Assembly (NCBI GenBank): GCA_900316525.1 | Contig: ONDF01000026.1 | Coordinates: 3,233-37,516, forward strand | Source: an uncultured Bacteroidales bacterium | GTDB lineage: Bacteria; Bacteroidota; Bacteroidia; Bacteroidales; UBA932 | Direction of reading: 5' to 3' | DNA: 34,284 bases | Part shown: positions 1 through 7,502 of the stretch, in pieces | How the letters are laid out: each line of letters opens with the position of its first letter | How positions within the stretch are numbered: position 1 is the first letter of the stretch | Notes under the pieces: generated by a model | What the model was told of the DNA's origin: nothing | The model's input: the letters and a program-made list of their open reading frames with translations, nothing else | Database searches by the model: none | Translations under genes and position numbers: made by a program

Positions 1-722
1 CCTTCCGGCAAGGCGTCCACGCCCAGCAGCGGCAGCCCGTCCGGCTTTCCGAGGGCTTCCCAGGCGCCCCGGGCCATCCGGTCGTTTTGACCGAAGACCG
101 CATCGAATGCAAGCCCTTCTTCCATCCACCGCGCCATCACGCGAGCACCGCCTTCCTGCAGCCAGTCCCCGTAGTCGGAAGCGACCAGTTCCAGGCCGGG
201 ATACGCCGCCAGCGCCTCCGCAAAGCCCTTGTGCCGCTCGGCGGCCGGAGAAGACTCCCGGAGTCCCTGGATCTCCACTACCCGGCCCTTGCCGTCCAGG
301 ATGTCGGCCAGGTAATCGCCCAGGATCCGGCCGACCCGCACATTGTCCGCCCCAATGAAGGCGGTGTACTTGTCGGAATCGATCTTCCGGTCGAACAGGA
401 TGACAGGAACACCGGCATCGAAGGCTTCCTCGATGGCCGGCGTGATGGTGTGGCTCTGGTTGGGCGATACGATCAGGAGGTCCACCCCCTCGGCGACCAG
501 CGCCCGGATCTGCGCCATCTGGCGCTCACTGTCGTCATCCGCCGACGTCAGCCGGAGCTGCACCCCGTAGGAATGGGCCGCCAGGGACAGTTCCTCGTTC
601 AGCTTGGAGCGCCAGATATCGTCGCTGCATTGGGATACACCTATGACAAACTCCTTCTTCCCCCCGGAACAACCGGCGAGAAGAAGGAGGAAGCATAGTA
701 TAAGAAATGGCCTGATTCTCAA
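1..722 (-). CDS. Periplasmic fructose-sensing domain, N-terminal part (probable hybrid two-component sensor), cut by window edge
   Basis: This is the N-terminal 240 residues of a sugar-binding protein of the ribose-binding/LacI fold (Peripla_BP_4 type); the 3' end lies outside the window. Seen: a TTG start two bases after the fructokinase stop, a hydrophobic signal ending in the lipobox-like LLAGC near residue 18, then FVIGVSQCSDDIW, LLIVSPNQ, VILFDRKIDSDKYTAFIGADN and VEIQGLRESSPAAERH, which are typical ligand-pocket strands of this family. No in-frame ATG exists before the signal, so TTG is the chosen start. Known: in Bacteroides levan loci the matching position holds a hybrid two-component system whose periplasmic binding-protein domain senses fructose. 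Inferred: same role here, controlling the adjacent locus. A free-standing binding lipoprotein cannot be excluded because the kinase part is not visible. Confidence 0.8.
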   Translation of the reverse strand, partial: MRIRPFLILCFLLLLAGCSGGKKEFVIGVSQCSDDIWRSKLNEELSLAAHSYGVQLRLTSADDDSERQMAQIRALVAEGVDLLIVSPNQSHTITPAIEEAFDAGVPVILFDRKIDSDKYTAFIGADNVRVGRILGDYLADILDGKGRVVEIQGLRESSPAAERHKGFAEALAAYPGLELVASDYGDWLQEGGARVMARWMEEGLAFDAVFGQNDRMARGAWEALGKPDGLPLLGVDALPE

Positions 723-723
723 A

Positions 724-1599
724 TCAAATCGATTTTAGTTCCTCGGGGACCATGGGCATGGCCCCTTTCTGGGTACAGACATAGGCGGACACTTTCACCG
801 CCGTCTCATGGGCGACCGCCACCGACTTGCCTTGGAGGATGGAGCCGATGAAGGAGCCCGTGAAGGAATCGCCGGCGCCGACGGTATCGGCCACCTCCAC
901 CTTCGGAGTCACCTGATAGGACATGCCGCCCGCGTGGAAGACATAACTTCCGTTGGTGCCACAGGTCAGGATGAGCATCTTCAGGCCATACTGGTCGAAG
1001 ATGTGCCAGCACTTCTCCTCCAGGCTCAGGCCCGGAATATCATACAGGCGGGAAATGGTCACCAGTTCCTCATCATTGATTTTCAGGATGTCGCAGCGCT
1101 GGAAAGATGCCTCCAGCACCTCCTTCGTGTAGAAACTCTGACGGAGGTTGATGTCGAATACCTTCAGGCAGTCTGCGGGGACGGCGTCCAGGAACGCGCC
1201 GATGGTACAGCGGGATACTTCGCTCCGCTGTGCCAGGGAACCGAAGCAAACCGCCTTGCAATCTGCGGCCAGGGCGGCCAGTTCATCGTCATAAGGGATA
1301 TTGTCCCATGCGACATCCGTCTTGATCTCATACTGGGGCACACCCTGCGCATCCAGGGTAACCTGGACAGTTCCGGTGGGATACTCCACCCGGGCCAGGT
1401 GATACGGGAGCCGGTGCTCCTCGAAAGCCTCGACGATTTCCTCGCCCAGCGCATCGTGCCCGATGGCGCTCACGGCAATGCCTTCCAGGCCGAACTGCCG
1501 GGCATGATAGGCGAAATTGGCGGGCGCGCCGCCCAGTTTCTTTCCCTCGGGAAGCACATCCCACAGCGCTTCACCGATACCGATAACGTACTTTCCCAT
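724..1599 (-). CDS. Fructokinase (PfkB family carbohydrate kinase)
   Basis: A 291-residue PfkB/ribokinase-family sugar kinase, the usual length for bacterial fructokinases. It phosphorylates fructose with ATP in the cytoplasm, feeding glycolysis. Seen: GGAPANFAYH at residues 23-32 (substrate-binding signature 1), ADTVGAGDSFTGSF at 237-250 (signature 2) with the catalytic base D244 in GAGD, and the ATP-site strand LILTCGTNGSYV at about 209-220. Its ATG lies one base after the stop of the MFS transporter and its stop is one base from the start of the sensor gene, so it is inside the operon. The fructan locus context (GH32 enzymes and monosaccharide importer upstream) makes fructose the most likely substrate; the family alone could also include other sugars such as adenosine or ribose kinases. 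Confidence 0.93.
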   Translation of the reverse strand: MGKYVIGIGEALWDVLPEGKKLGGAPANFAYHARQFGLEGIAVSAIGHDALGEEIVEAFEEHRLPYHLARVEYPTGTVQVTLDAQGVPQYEIKTDVAWDNIPYDDELAALAADCKAVCFGSLAQRSEVSRCTIGAFLDAVPADCLKVFDINLRQSFYTKEVLEASFQRCDILKINDEELVTISRLYDIPGLSLEEKCWHIFDQYGLKMLILTCGTNGSYVFHAGGMSYQVTPKVEVADTVGAGDSFTGSFIGSILQGKSVAVAHETAVKVSAYVCTQKGAMPMVPEELKSI

Positions 1600-1600
1600 A

Positions 1601-2752
1601 TTATTTGTGCATGGTAGTCATATAATACAACAGATACGCGACGCCTACGGCCATCACCGCCACGGCGCCGGCCTGGCCCACCGCGTCGGAGGCGAATCCC
1701 ATCAGGAGCGGGAACACCGTACCGCCGAACAGGCCCATGATCATCAGGCCCGACACCTCGTTCTGCTTCTCGGGAACCGCCAGGATGGCCTGGGAGAACA
1801 CGATGGAGAAGATGTTGGAGTTGCCGAAGCCCACCAGGGCGATGGCTACGTACAGGATGGCCTTGCTTGCTCCGAAGAACATGCCTACCATCGCCAAGGC
1901 CATCATCACGACGCTCACCAGGAAGAACTTCTTGTGGCTGAACTTCGCCAGGATGAACGACCCGGAAAGGCAGCCTACCGTACGGAAAATGAAATACAGG
2001 CTGGTCGCGAAGCCGGCCTCGGTAAGCGTCATGCCCACACGCTCCATCAGGAGCTTCGGCGCCGTGGTGTTCGTGCCCACGTCGATGCCCACATGGCACA
2101 TGATGCCCAGGAAGGACAGCAGAACGACGGGCTTGCCCAGGAGCTTGAAGCAGTCGGCGAAGGAAGAAGCCCTGTCCGGGGCCGCCTCGCGCTCGATCGG
2201 AGAGAGGAGGAGCAGGAGGGAGGCCAGGATGCCGATGGTCATGTACACCGGGAAGAGAACTCTCCAGCCGAGGCCGAAGGTAGGCATGGCCGCCGTGGCG
2301 CCCCACATGGCGATATACGGAGCCATGAAGGAGGCGATGGCTTTCACGAACTGCCCGAAGGTCATGGTGCTGGCCAGCCGGTCACCCTTGATGATGTTGG
2401 TAATGAGCGGGTTCAGGGAAGTCTGCATGAGCGCGTTGCCGATGCCCAGCAGCGAGAAGGAGACGAGCATGAGTCCGTAGCTCTCGCCGAAGATGGGAAG
2501 CAGCAGGGAGACGACCGTCACCACGAGGCTCAGCAGCACCGTGTTCTTCCGGCCGATCCTGTTCATCAGCATCCCCGTCGGGACGGAGAAGATCAGGAAC
2601 CAGAAGAAGACCAGGGAAGGAAAGATGTTGGCGGCCGCGTCGCTCAGGCCCAGGTCGGACTGGACATAGTTGGAGGCGATGCCCACGAGGTCCACGAACC
2701 CCATGGCGAAGAAGCAGAGCATCACCGGGATGAGTTGTATCTTTTTGTTCAT
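1601..2752 (-). CDS. Inner-membrane MFS sugar transporter (fructose import)
   Basis: A 383-residue major facilitator superfamily protein with about 12 hydrophobic segments along its length. Seen: the loop 2-3 MFS signature PTGMLMNRIGRKN at residues 58-70, and a first helix beginning IPVMLCFFAMGFVDLVG that resembles the FucP/hexose permease branch. Its ATG overlaps the stop codon of the upstream GH32 gene by four bases (2749-2752), indicating translational coupling. Known: Bacteroides fructan loci carry an inner-membrane monosaccharide importer between the GH32 enzymes and fructokinase. Inferred: it moves fructose freed in the periplasm into the cytoplasm for phosphorylation by the next gene product. 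Substrate is assigned by context only. Confidence 0.9.
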   Translation of the reverse strand: MNKKIQLIPVMLCFFAMGFVDLVGIASNYVQSDLGLSDAAANIFPSLVFFWFLIFSVPTGMLMNRIGRKNTVLLSLVVTVVSLLLPIFGESYGLMLVSFSLLGIGNALMQTSLNPLITNIIKGDRLASTMTFGQFVKAIASFMAPYIAMWGATAAMPTFGLGWRVLFPVYMTIGILASLLLLLSPIEREAAPDRASSFADCFKLLGKPVVLLSFLGIMCHVGIDVGTNTTAPKLLMERVGMTLTEAGFATSLYFIFRTVGCLSGSFILAKFSHKKFFLVSVVMMALAMVGMFFGASKAILYVAIALVGFGNSNIFSIVFSQAILAVPEKQNEVSGLMIMGLFGGTVFPLLMGFASDAVGQAGAVAVMAVGVAYLLYYMTTMHK

Positions 2753-4509
2753 TTGGCTATCGGATAAAGTGTTACGTCGGCCTTGAGGTTGCCGTACAGT
2801 TTCAGGGTATTATAAGGAGAAGACGGGAAGACGAGGTTGGTCATGCAGAAGTCCTCGCCAAAGGCCTCGATACTGGCGCTGTCCACCAGCAGGCGGAGCT
2901 CCATCTTGCCGCCCACCTGGGCAGGCGCGGTCGTGACCGCCGCGAAGGACTTGCTGAACTTGACGTTGCCGCTCCCCCGGCGGTCCATCGAGAAGGTCTG
3001 GTTCTCCGGTTCGTAGGTGAAAACCACCTGCTCGCCGGTCTCGTTGGAAAGCACGAAGGTGGCGCCTTCCTTCTTGGGAAGGGTGAAGCGGACCACGAGT
3101 TCGTAGGCGCGCTGCGGGTTCTCGAAAAGATCCACGGGAGCGGTGGACAGCGTGTACTGGACGGGCCGGCCACGAAGGGCTTCCACCTCCGGAGAGGGCG
3201 TGCTCTTCAGGATGACCTCCTTTCCCTTCCGGACCAGGGACAGGTCGCGGGGAACGGAGTTGGCGCTGCGGAACTGCTTCGTCGGGACGGAATTGGCATA
3301 CTGCCAGTTGCTCATCCAGGCGATGGCGACCGTTCTGCCGGCGGGAGCGTTGCTCCAGGTGACGGCGGCATAATGGTCCTTACCGTAGTCCATCCAGCGG
3401 GTGACGGTGGGAAGGTCGTCGCACTTGAAGGTCTTCCCGTCGAAGCTGCCCACGAAATACTGCGTGGCGCTGCCGCCGAAGGGGCCGCCCGGATTGATGT
3501 TCAGGAGCAGCACCCACTTGTCCTTGCCCTCGAAAGGAAGGCGGATCAGGTCGGGGCACTCCCAGACACCGTTGTGGTTGCCGTAGGCGAGGCCGAAGCT
3601 GCTCTCGTATTTCCAGTCCTTCAGGTTGTCGGAGCTGTAGAACTGCACCTCCTGCCCGGCGGCGAGGACTACCTTCCATTGGCGGGTCTGGTCGTCCCAG
3701 AACACCTTGGGATCGCGGAAATCGGGCGTATCCTCGGCCACGATCACCGGATTGCCAGGGTATTTGGTGAAGGTGCGGCCTCCGTCGTTGCTGTAGGCGA
3801 TGCTCTGGGTCTGGTTGTCCCCGTCCGAGGTGTACATGGCCACGATGGCATCCCGTCCGAATCCGGCCGTATTCTCCTTGTCCACGACGGCACTGCCGCT
3901 GAAGATGGCGCCGAGCGCATCCGGAGCGAGGGCAACGCCCAGATGCTCCCAGTTCACCAGGTCCCGGGAAACGGCATGTCCCCAGTGCATATTGCCCCAG
4001 AAGCTACCGTACGGGTTATACTGGTAGAAAAGATGCCATTCCCCGTCCTGGTACACCATACCATTAGGGTCGTTCATCCAGCCATATTCCGGGGCGAAAT
4101 GATAGAGGGGCCGGTAGGCCTTTTCCTGATTGGTCCGGTCGAAGACGGGCGCGGTGGTCATGTCGCTCCAGCACACGTCGTCGGAAGGATCCCGGCGCAC
4201 GCCGCGGCCCTGGGTCATCCGGATATCCAGCAGGATGCTGCTGCCGTTCCAGGCGCCGAGGTCCAGCGGGACCAGGTAGTCCGTCTTGTCGATGGCCAGG
4301 GAAACATTGGCGGCGAGGACTTCCGTGCCGTTCGAAAGCACTTTCACGCGCGCTTCCTGCGCTGTTTCCTGTACCGGCAGCAGCACGTAGCGGTCTTTCC
4401 CGCTTACCCGGATCATCGTATGCGTGTCGCTCAGATGCCGGATGGAGAGGTTCTGCGCACCGGCGCCCAGGGTAAGCAGGAAGCTCGCTATGAAAAGGAT
4501 GTATCTCAT
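2749..4509 (-). CDS. GH32 fructan hydrolase (levanase/inulinase/invertase), exported
   Basis: A 586-residue glycoside hydrolase of family 32 that cleaves beta-fructosidic bonds and releases fructose. Seen: a signal peptide at residues 1-18 without a lipobox cysteine, an extra N-terminal domain to about residue 130, and then the five-bladed propeller with all three catalytic signatures: WMNDPNG at 144-150 (nucleophile D147), FRDP at 264-267 (transition-state stabiliser D266) and WECPD at 316-320 (acid/base E317). The C-terminal beta-sandwich carries VDSASIEAFGE, a GH32C hallmark. Absence of a lipobox suggests a periplasmic enzyme acting on oligosaccharides brought in by SusCD. It opens the distal half of the locus behind its own promoter-like site and overlaps the transporter start. 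Linkage preference (beta-2,6 or beta-2,1) cannot be read from sequence. Confidence 0.96.
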   Translation of the reverse strand: MRYILFIASFLLTLGAGAQNLSIRHLSDTHTMIRVSGKDRYVLLPVQETAQEARVKVLSNGTEVLAANVSLAIDKTDYLVPLDLGAWNGSSILLDIRMTQGRGVRRDPSDDVCWSDMTTAPVFDRTNQEKAYRPLYHFAPEYGWMNDPNGMVYQDGEWHLFYQYNPYGSFWGNMHWGHAVSRDLVNWEHLGVALAPDALGAIFSGSAVVDKENTAGFGRDAIVAMYTSDGDNQTQSIAYSNDGGRTFTKYPGNPVIVAEDTPDFRDPKVFWDDQTRQWKVVLAAGQEVQFYSSDNLKDWKYESSFGLAYGNHNGVWECPDLIRLPFEGKDKWVLLLNINPGGPFGGSATQYFVGSFDGKTFKCDDLPTVTRWMDYGKDHYAAVTWSNAPAGRTVAIAWMSNWQYANSVPTKQFRSANSVPRDLSLVRKGKEVILKSTPSPEVEALRGRPVQYTLSTAPVDLFENPQRAYELVVRFTLPKKEGATFVLSNETGEQVVFTYEPENQTFSMDRRGSGNVKFSKSFAAVTTAPAQVGGKMELRLLVDSASIEAFGEDFCMTNLVFPSSPYNTLKLYGNLKADVTLYPIAK

Positions 4510-4525
4510 TGTCAGTGTCTTTTCT

Positions 4526-4555
4526 CAAAGATACGCTTTTTCACCGGAAAATCAA
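4526..4555 (-). promoter_or_regulatory. Internal Bacteroidetes-type promoter before the GH32 gene
   Basis: Read on the minus strand, TTG (4553-4555), a 19-base spacer and TATCTTTG (4526-4533) match the Bacteroidetes sigma pattern TTTG/TTG-N19-21-TAnnTTTG. It ends 16 bases before the GH32 start. It would let the GH32, transporter, kinase and sensor genes be transcribed separately from susCD. Motif match only. Confidence 0.6.
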
Positions 4556-6096
4556 TAGGTGGAGACGCGGACATCGCTGACCTGGATGGAGTTGCCGTAG
4601 CCGTTGATGCTCCAGCAGTTCCGGCGGATTCCATAGATCCGGCAGGTGAACGCGCACACATCATTGATGTACATCACCACGACGGAATTGTCCGTAAAGA
4701 TGTCCACGTGATAGATGTTGTCAGCCGGGCGGACGAAAGCGTAGCCGTCGGCCCCTTCAATGAAGCCCTTGCCTTCCTCCCCTTCCTGCTCGAAATTGAC
4801 TTTGCGGATGTTCTCGTTCTCCGCATTCACCACCAGGGTATAGTACTTCTTGGAGTCCGTCCCGCGGACAAAGGAAACGCCCCAGCGGTCCCACGCGGAA
4901 GCCGTCACCGTGAAGGAGATATGATTGCTGTTCTCCAAGCGGTTGTACAGGGTATAATCGGAACCGCTCTCCACGACCTTGACGTCGAGCGGGCGGCTGT
5001 ACTTGCCGGCCATGGCCGGCACCTGGCCGAGCGTCAGGGTGCCGTCGGCATGCTGGATGAGCTTGTGGCACACCATGGAACCGGACCAGTTGGGCTCGCC
5101 GGAAGCGCCCACGTTGACATTCTTGTCATGGATGGTCGCACCGGTGCGATAGGGGCTCCAGCCCCAGATATAGCGGTCGGTCCCGTCGGAAGCGGTCTTG
5201 CCCGCATAGAAGGCGCGGCTGTCCAGCACCCCCTCATGACCGTCCTGCGGCCAATGGGCACCCGGGTCGCCGAAGCATTCCTTCAGGCCCTCGAAACTGC
5301 GGGCCATCATGTACTTGACCTTGCGGCTCCAGCTCGCCCGGTAGCCCTCGCTGTACACGAAGTACCACCAGTCCCCCATCTTGAAGATGTCCGGGCATTC
5401 ACACATGCGATCCCAAACCATGTTGAAGGAGCCCACATGCTCCCAGGTCCTGAGGTCGGAGGACTTGAAGTCGGCGAATTTCAGGTTGCTGGAAATGACC
5501 ATGTGCCACAGGCCGTCGTCGGCCTTGAACACCTGCGGATCGCGGAAGTCGTTGCTCGAGTAGCCGAAGTCATCCCCCTTCAGGGCCCAGAGCAGGTCCT
5601 TGGTCCAGGTCTTGAAATCCGGGGAGGTAGCCCTCAACACCACCTCGCGGTTGGTGCAGTTGCCGTTGTGGCCGGTGTAGTAGATGTAGTACAGACCGTC
5701 TGCCTCATTGTACACGCAGCAGCCGGTTCCGATAGCGGCATCCTGTTCCAACGTGGAAGCGCCGGTGGGAAGGACTTCACCCAGCGAGGTATAGCTGGCA
5801 CCGTCCTTCGTGGAAACGCCCCAGATCGGATGGAAATTGTAGGTGCCGTTGTTCTCGAACTCCTGCAGGTAGAGGACTTTGTACTCGCCCGCTTTCGCAT
5901 CCCAGAAAGGCATCGTGTCCCCCACCCGGCCGATGGCGGGGGTATAGTACGTATTGAATCCTTTGTCGTCAGCGCTGGCGAAATAGGTGGAAGAGGCGTC
6001 CCAGTCGCGGGGAGCGTCGCCGTATTCTTCCTTGCTGCAAGCCATCGTCAGGGTTCCCATGAGGAGGATGGCGGTGATGTATGCTGTTCTTTTCAT
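4552..6096 (-). CDS. Divergent GH32-like (clan GH-J) surface lipoprotein, putative endo-fructanase
   Basis: A 514-residue lipoprotein with a five-bladed-propeller glycosidase pattern. Seen: signal peptide and lipobox LTMAC with lipid-bearing C20, then VGDTMPF with D60 in the place of the usual WMNDPNG nucleophile, FRDPQVF with D186, and CECPD with E233. The spacing between these acids (126 and 47 residues) is close to that of the neighbouring classical GH32 (119 and 51). The C-terminal third, from about residue 370, is a beta-rich domain ending in SVVVMYINDVCAFTCRIYG, comparable to a GH32C or DUF4975-like module. I chose the second ATG (6096) because it starts directly with MKRTAY and a normal lipoprotein signal; an ATG at 6126 would overlap the upstream gene. 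In the analogous Bacteroides locus the surface endo-levanase occupies this slot. Activity and linkage are inferred. Confidence 0.82.
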   Translation of the reverse strand: MKRTAYITAILLMGTLTMACSKEEYGDAPRDWDASSTYFASADDKGFNTYYTPAIGRVGDTMPFWDAKAGEYKVLYLQEFENNGTYNFHPIWGVSTKDGASYTSLGEVLPTGASTLEQDAAIGTGCCVYNEADGLYYIYYTGHNGNCTNREVVLRATSPDFKTWTKDLLWALKGDDFGYSSNDFRDPQVFKADDGLWHMVISSNLKFADFKSSDLRTWEHVGSFNMVWDRMCECPDIFKMGDWWYFVYSEGYRASWSRKVKYMMARSFEGLKECFGDPGAHWPQDGHEGVLDSRAFYAGKTASDGTDRYIWGWSPYRTGATIHDKNVNVGASGEPNWSGSMVCHKLIQHADGTLTLGQVPAMAGKYSRPLDVKVVESGSDYTLYNRLENSNHISFTVTASAWDRWGVSFVRGTDSKKYYTLVVNAENENIRKVNFEQEGEEGKGFIEGADGYAFVRPADNIYHVDIFTDNSVVVMYINDVCAFTCRIYGIRRNCWSINGYGNSIQVSDVRVSTY

Positions 6097-6100
6097 ACTG

Positions 6101-7489
6101 CTATTTCGTAAGGTAGTTGATTGCATTCTCGGTCATGATGGCGATGTTGCGGTGGAATTTCTCCTCGTAACCGGCCTCATAGGTATAGGAATACCAGTCG
6201 TAGCAGCCGGAGCCGATGCAGATCACGCCGCCCTTGCCGTCCTTCGGGAGGTACTCCCAGGCCACGACGGCTCCGTCGCCGCCCACGCCGAGGATCCGTC
6301 CGCCCGTGCGCGCTTCCCAGGCACCGTGGTTGTCATAGCCGCCCCAGTCGGTACCGATGTGGTACTGTGCCGTGGAGTTGGTGATGTGATAGCCGGCATC
6401 GGTGCAATAAACCTCGTTGGCATTGTCGCCCTGGACCAGACCCTGGTAGAGCGGATGGTCGTTCTGGCCGTCGAAGATCCGGAAGGTCCAGGGACCGCCG
6501 CAAAGCTCGGCGCTGTCTTCGTTCTGGCCCCAGCAGTTGTTCGGCGTGGTCCACTCGTCATCACCGGTAACACCGATGAAGGAAGGCAGGTTCGTGGCAT
6601 AGCGCGTAAGGAGCAGGGCGCCGCCGGCCTCGTGGAAGGCACGCAGCTGATTCCTGGCAGCCAGGGCCTCCGGTGCCTTGGCCACGAAGGCATCGTGGCC
6701 GTCCACACCGCCGTCCATGTGGAAATGCCACCAGATGAGGGCGCACTCGGATAGATCCAGGGTTCCGGCCTGGAGGTCGGAGAAGGAGGCGTACATGGTC
6801 CCGGGCACATGGGCGATCATCCAGTCACAGGCCGCCTTGGCCTCGGCATCCAGGTCGTTCATCACCTGCGCCGCGCCCACGAACAGGGCCTTGGGCTTGT
6901 CAATGGCAATCACCGTAACGGTATAGACGCTCCTGGCGGAATTGTTCGTCACCGTGTAGGTAACCGGCTCGGAGAAGTCCTGCGCCACACCGGAGGCCGG
7001 CGTCACGGTCGCATTCACGCTGTAGGTGATGGTCGGCACCAGGGCATGGATGTTTTCCGATCCGGGGATATAGACCGTGATAGTCTTGGCATCCTGGTCG
7101 ATCGTGCCGGTGTAGATGTCATTGATGACGAAGTGGCTGATGCGGGCCTCGTCATGCAAGACGGACAGGGTCCAGTCGATGACGGCATCCCCGTTGGTTA
7201 CATGCAGTCCTTTGGGCGCATCCATGTTCAGTTTCTCCCCTACCCGGACATTGCAGGAGGCTCCGTCCGACAGGGTCAGGGCCGTGATTTCCATTCCGGA
7301 GGTTGCGTACACTTCCGGGAGCCGTACCACGATGCTGCGGCTCGGAAGGTCTATGTTTCCCTCGTATCCGTCCAGGGAAAGGGCGCTGACCAGGCAGTCA
7401 CCGCTGAGGTCCAGGTCGCTGACCGTCGTCTTGGAGCAGGCCACGAGGCCCAGCAGGGCGGCCGCGATATAGAAAAGTTTTGTTTTCAT
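6101..7489 (-). CDS. Surface glycan-binding-like lipoprotein (DUF5018/DUF4960 type), SusE position
   Basis: A 462-residue lipoprotein encoded between susD and the GH32-like enzyme, the position of SusE/SGBP proteins that hold polysaccharide at the cell surface. Seen: signal peptide with lipobox LVAC (C18); two immunoglobulin-like beta repeats to about residue 200, each ending with a cadherin-like strand (VTYTVTNNSARSVYTVTVIA), resembling DUF5018; and a C-terminal half from about residue 205 with a Rossmann-like pattern (KALFVGAAQVMND, CALIWWHFHMDGG, FHEAGGALLLTRYAT) and GGVICIGSGCYDWYSY near the end, resembling DUF4960. The C-terminal half looks like a glutamine-amidotransferase-like fold without a recognisable catalytic triad. 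Role as fructan-binding protein is inferred from position; the fold suggests it may have an enzymatic ancestor. Confidence 0.8.
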   Translation of the reverse strand: MKTKLFYIAAALLGLVACSKTTVSDLDLSGDCLVSALSLDGYEGNIDLPSRSIVVRLPEVYATSGMEITALTLSDGASCNVRVGEKLNMDAPKGLHVTNGDAVIDWTLSVLHDEARISHFVINDIYTGTIDQDAKTITVYIPGSENIHALVPTITYSVNATVTPASGVAQDFSEPVTYTVTNNSARSVYTVTVIAIDKPKALFVGAAQVMNDLDAEAKAACDWMIAHVPGTMYASFSDLQAGTLDLSECALIWWHFHMDGGVDGHDAFVAKAPEALAARNQLRAFHEAGGALLLTRYATNLPSFIGVTGDDEWTTPNNCWGQNEDSAELCGGPWTFRIFDGQNDHPLYQGLVQGDNANEVYCTDAGYHITNSTAQYHIGTDWGGYDNHGAWEARTGGRILGVGGDGAVVAWEYLPKDGKGGVICIGSGCYDWYSYTYEAGYEEKFHRNIAIMTENAINYLTK

Positions 7490-7502
7490 ACTCTATTGAT
7501 TA

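Noticed and set aside
3373..6111. A 912-codon plus-strand frame across the GH32 and GH32-like genes
   Set aside because: Same reasons: it is antisense to two conserved glycosidases and shows no signal, motif or promoter of its own.
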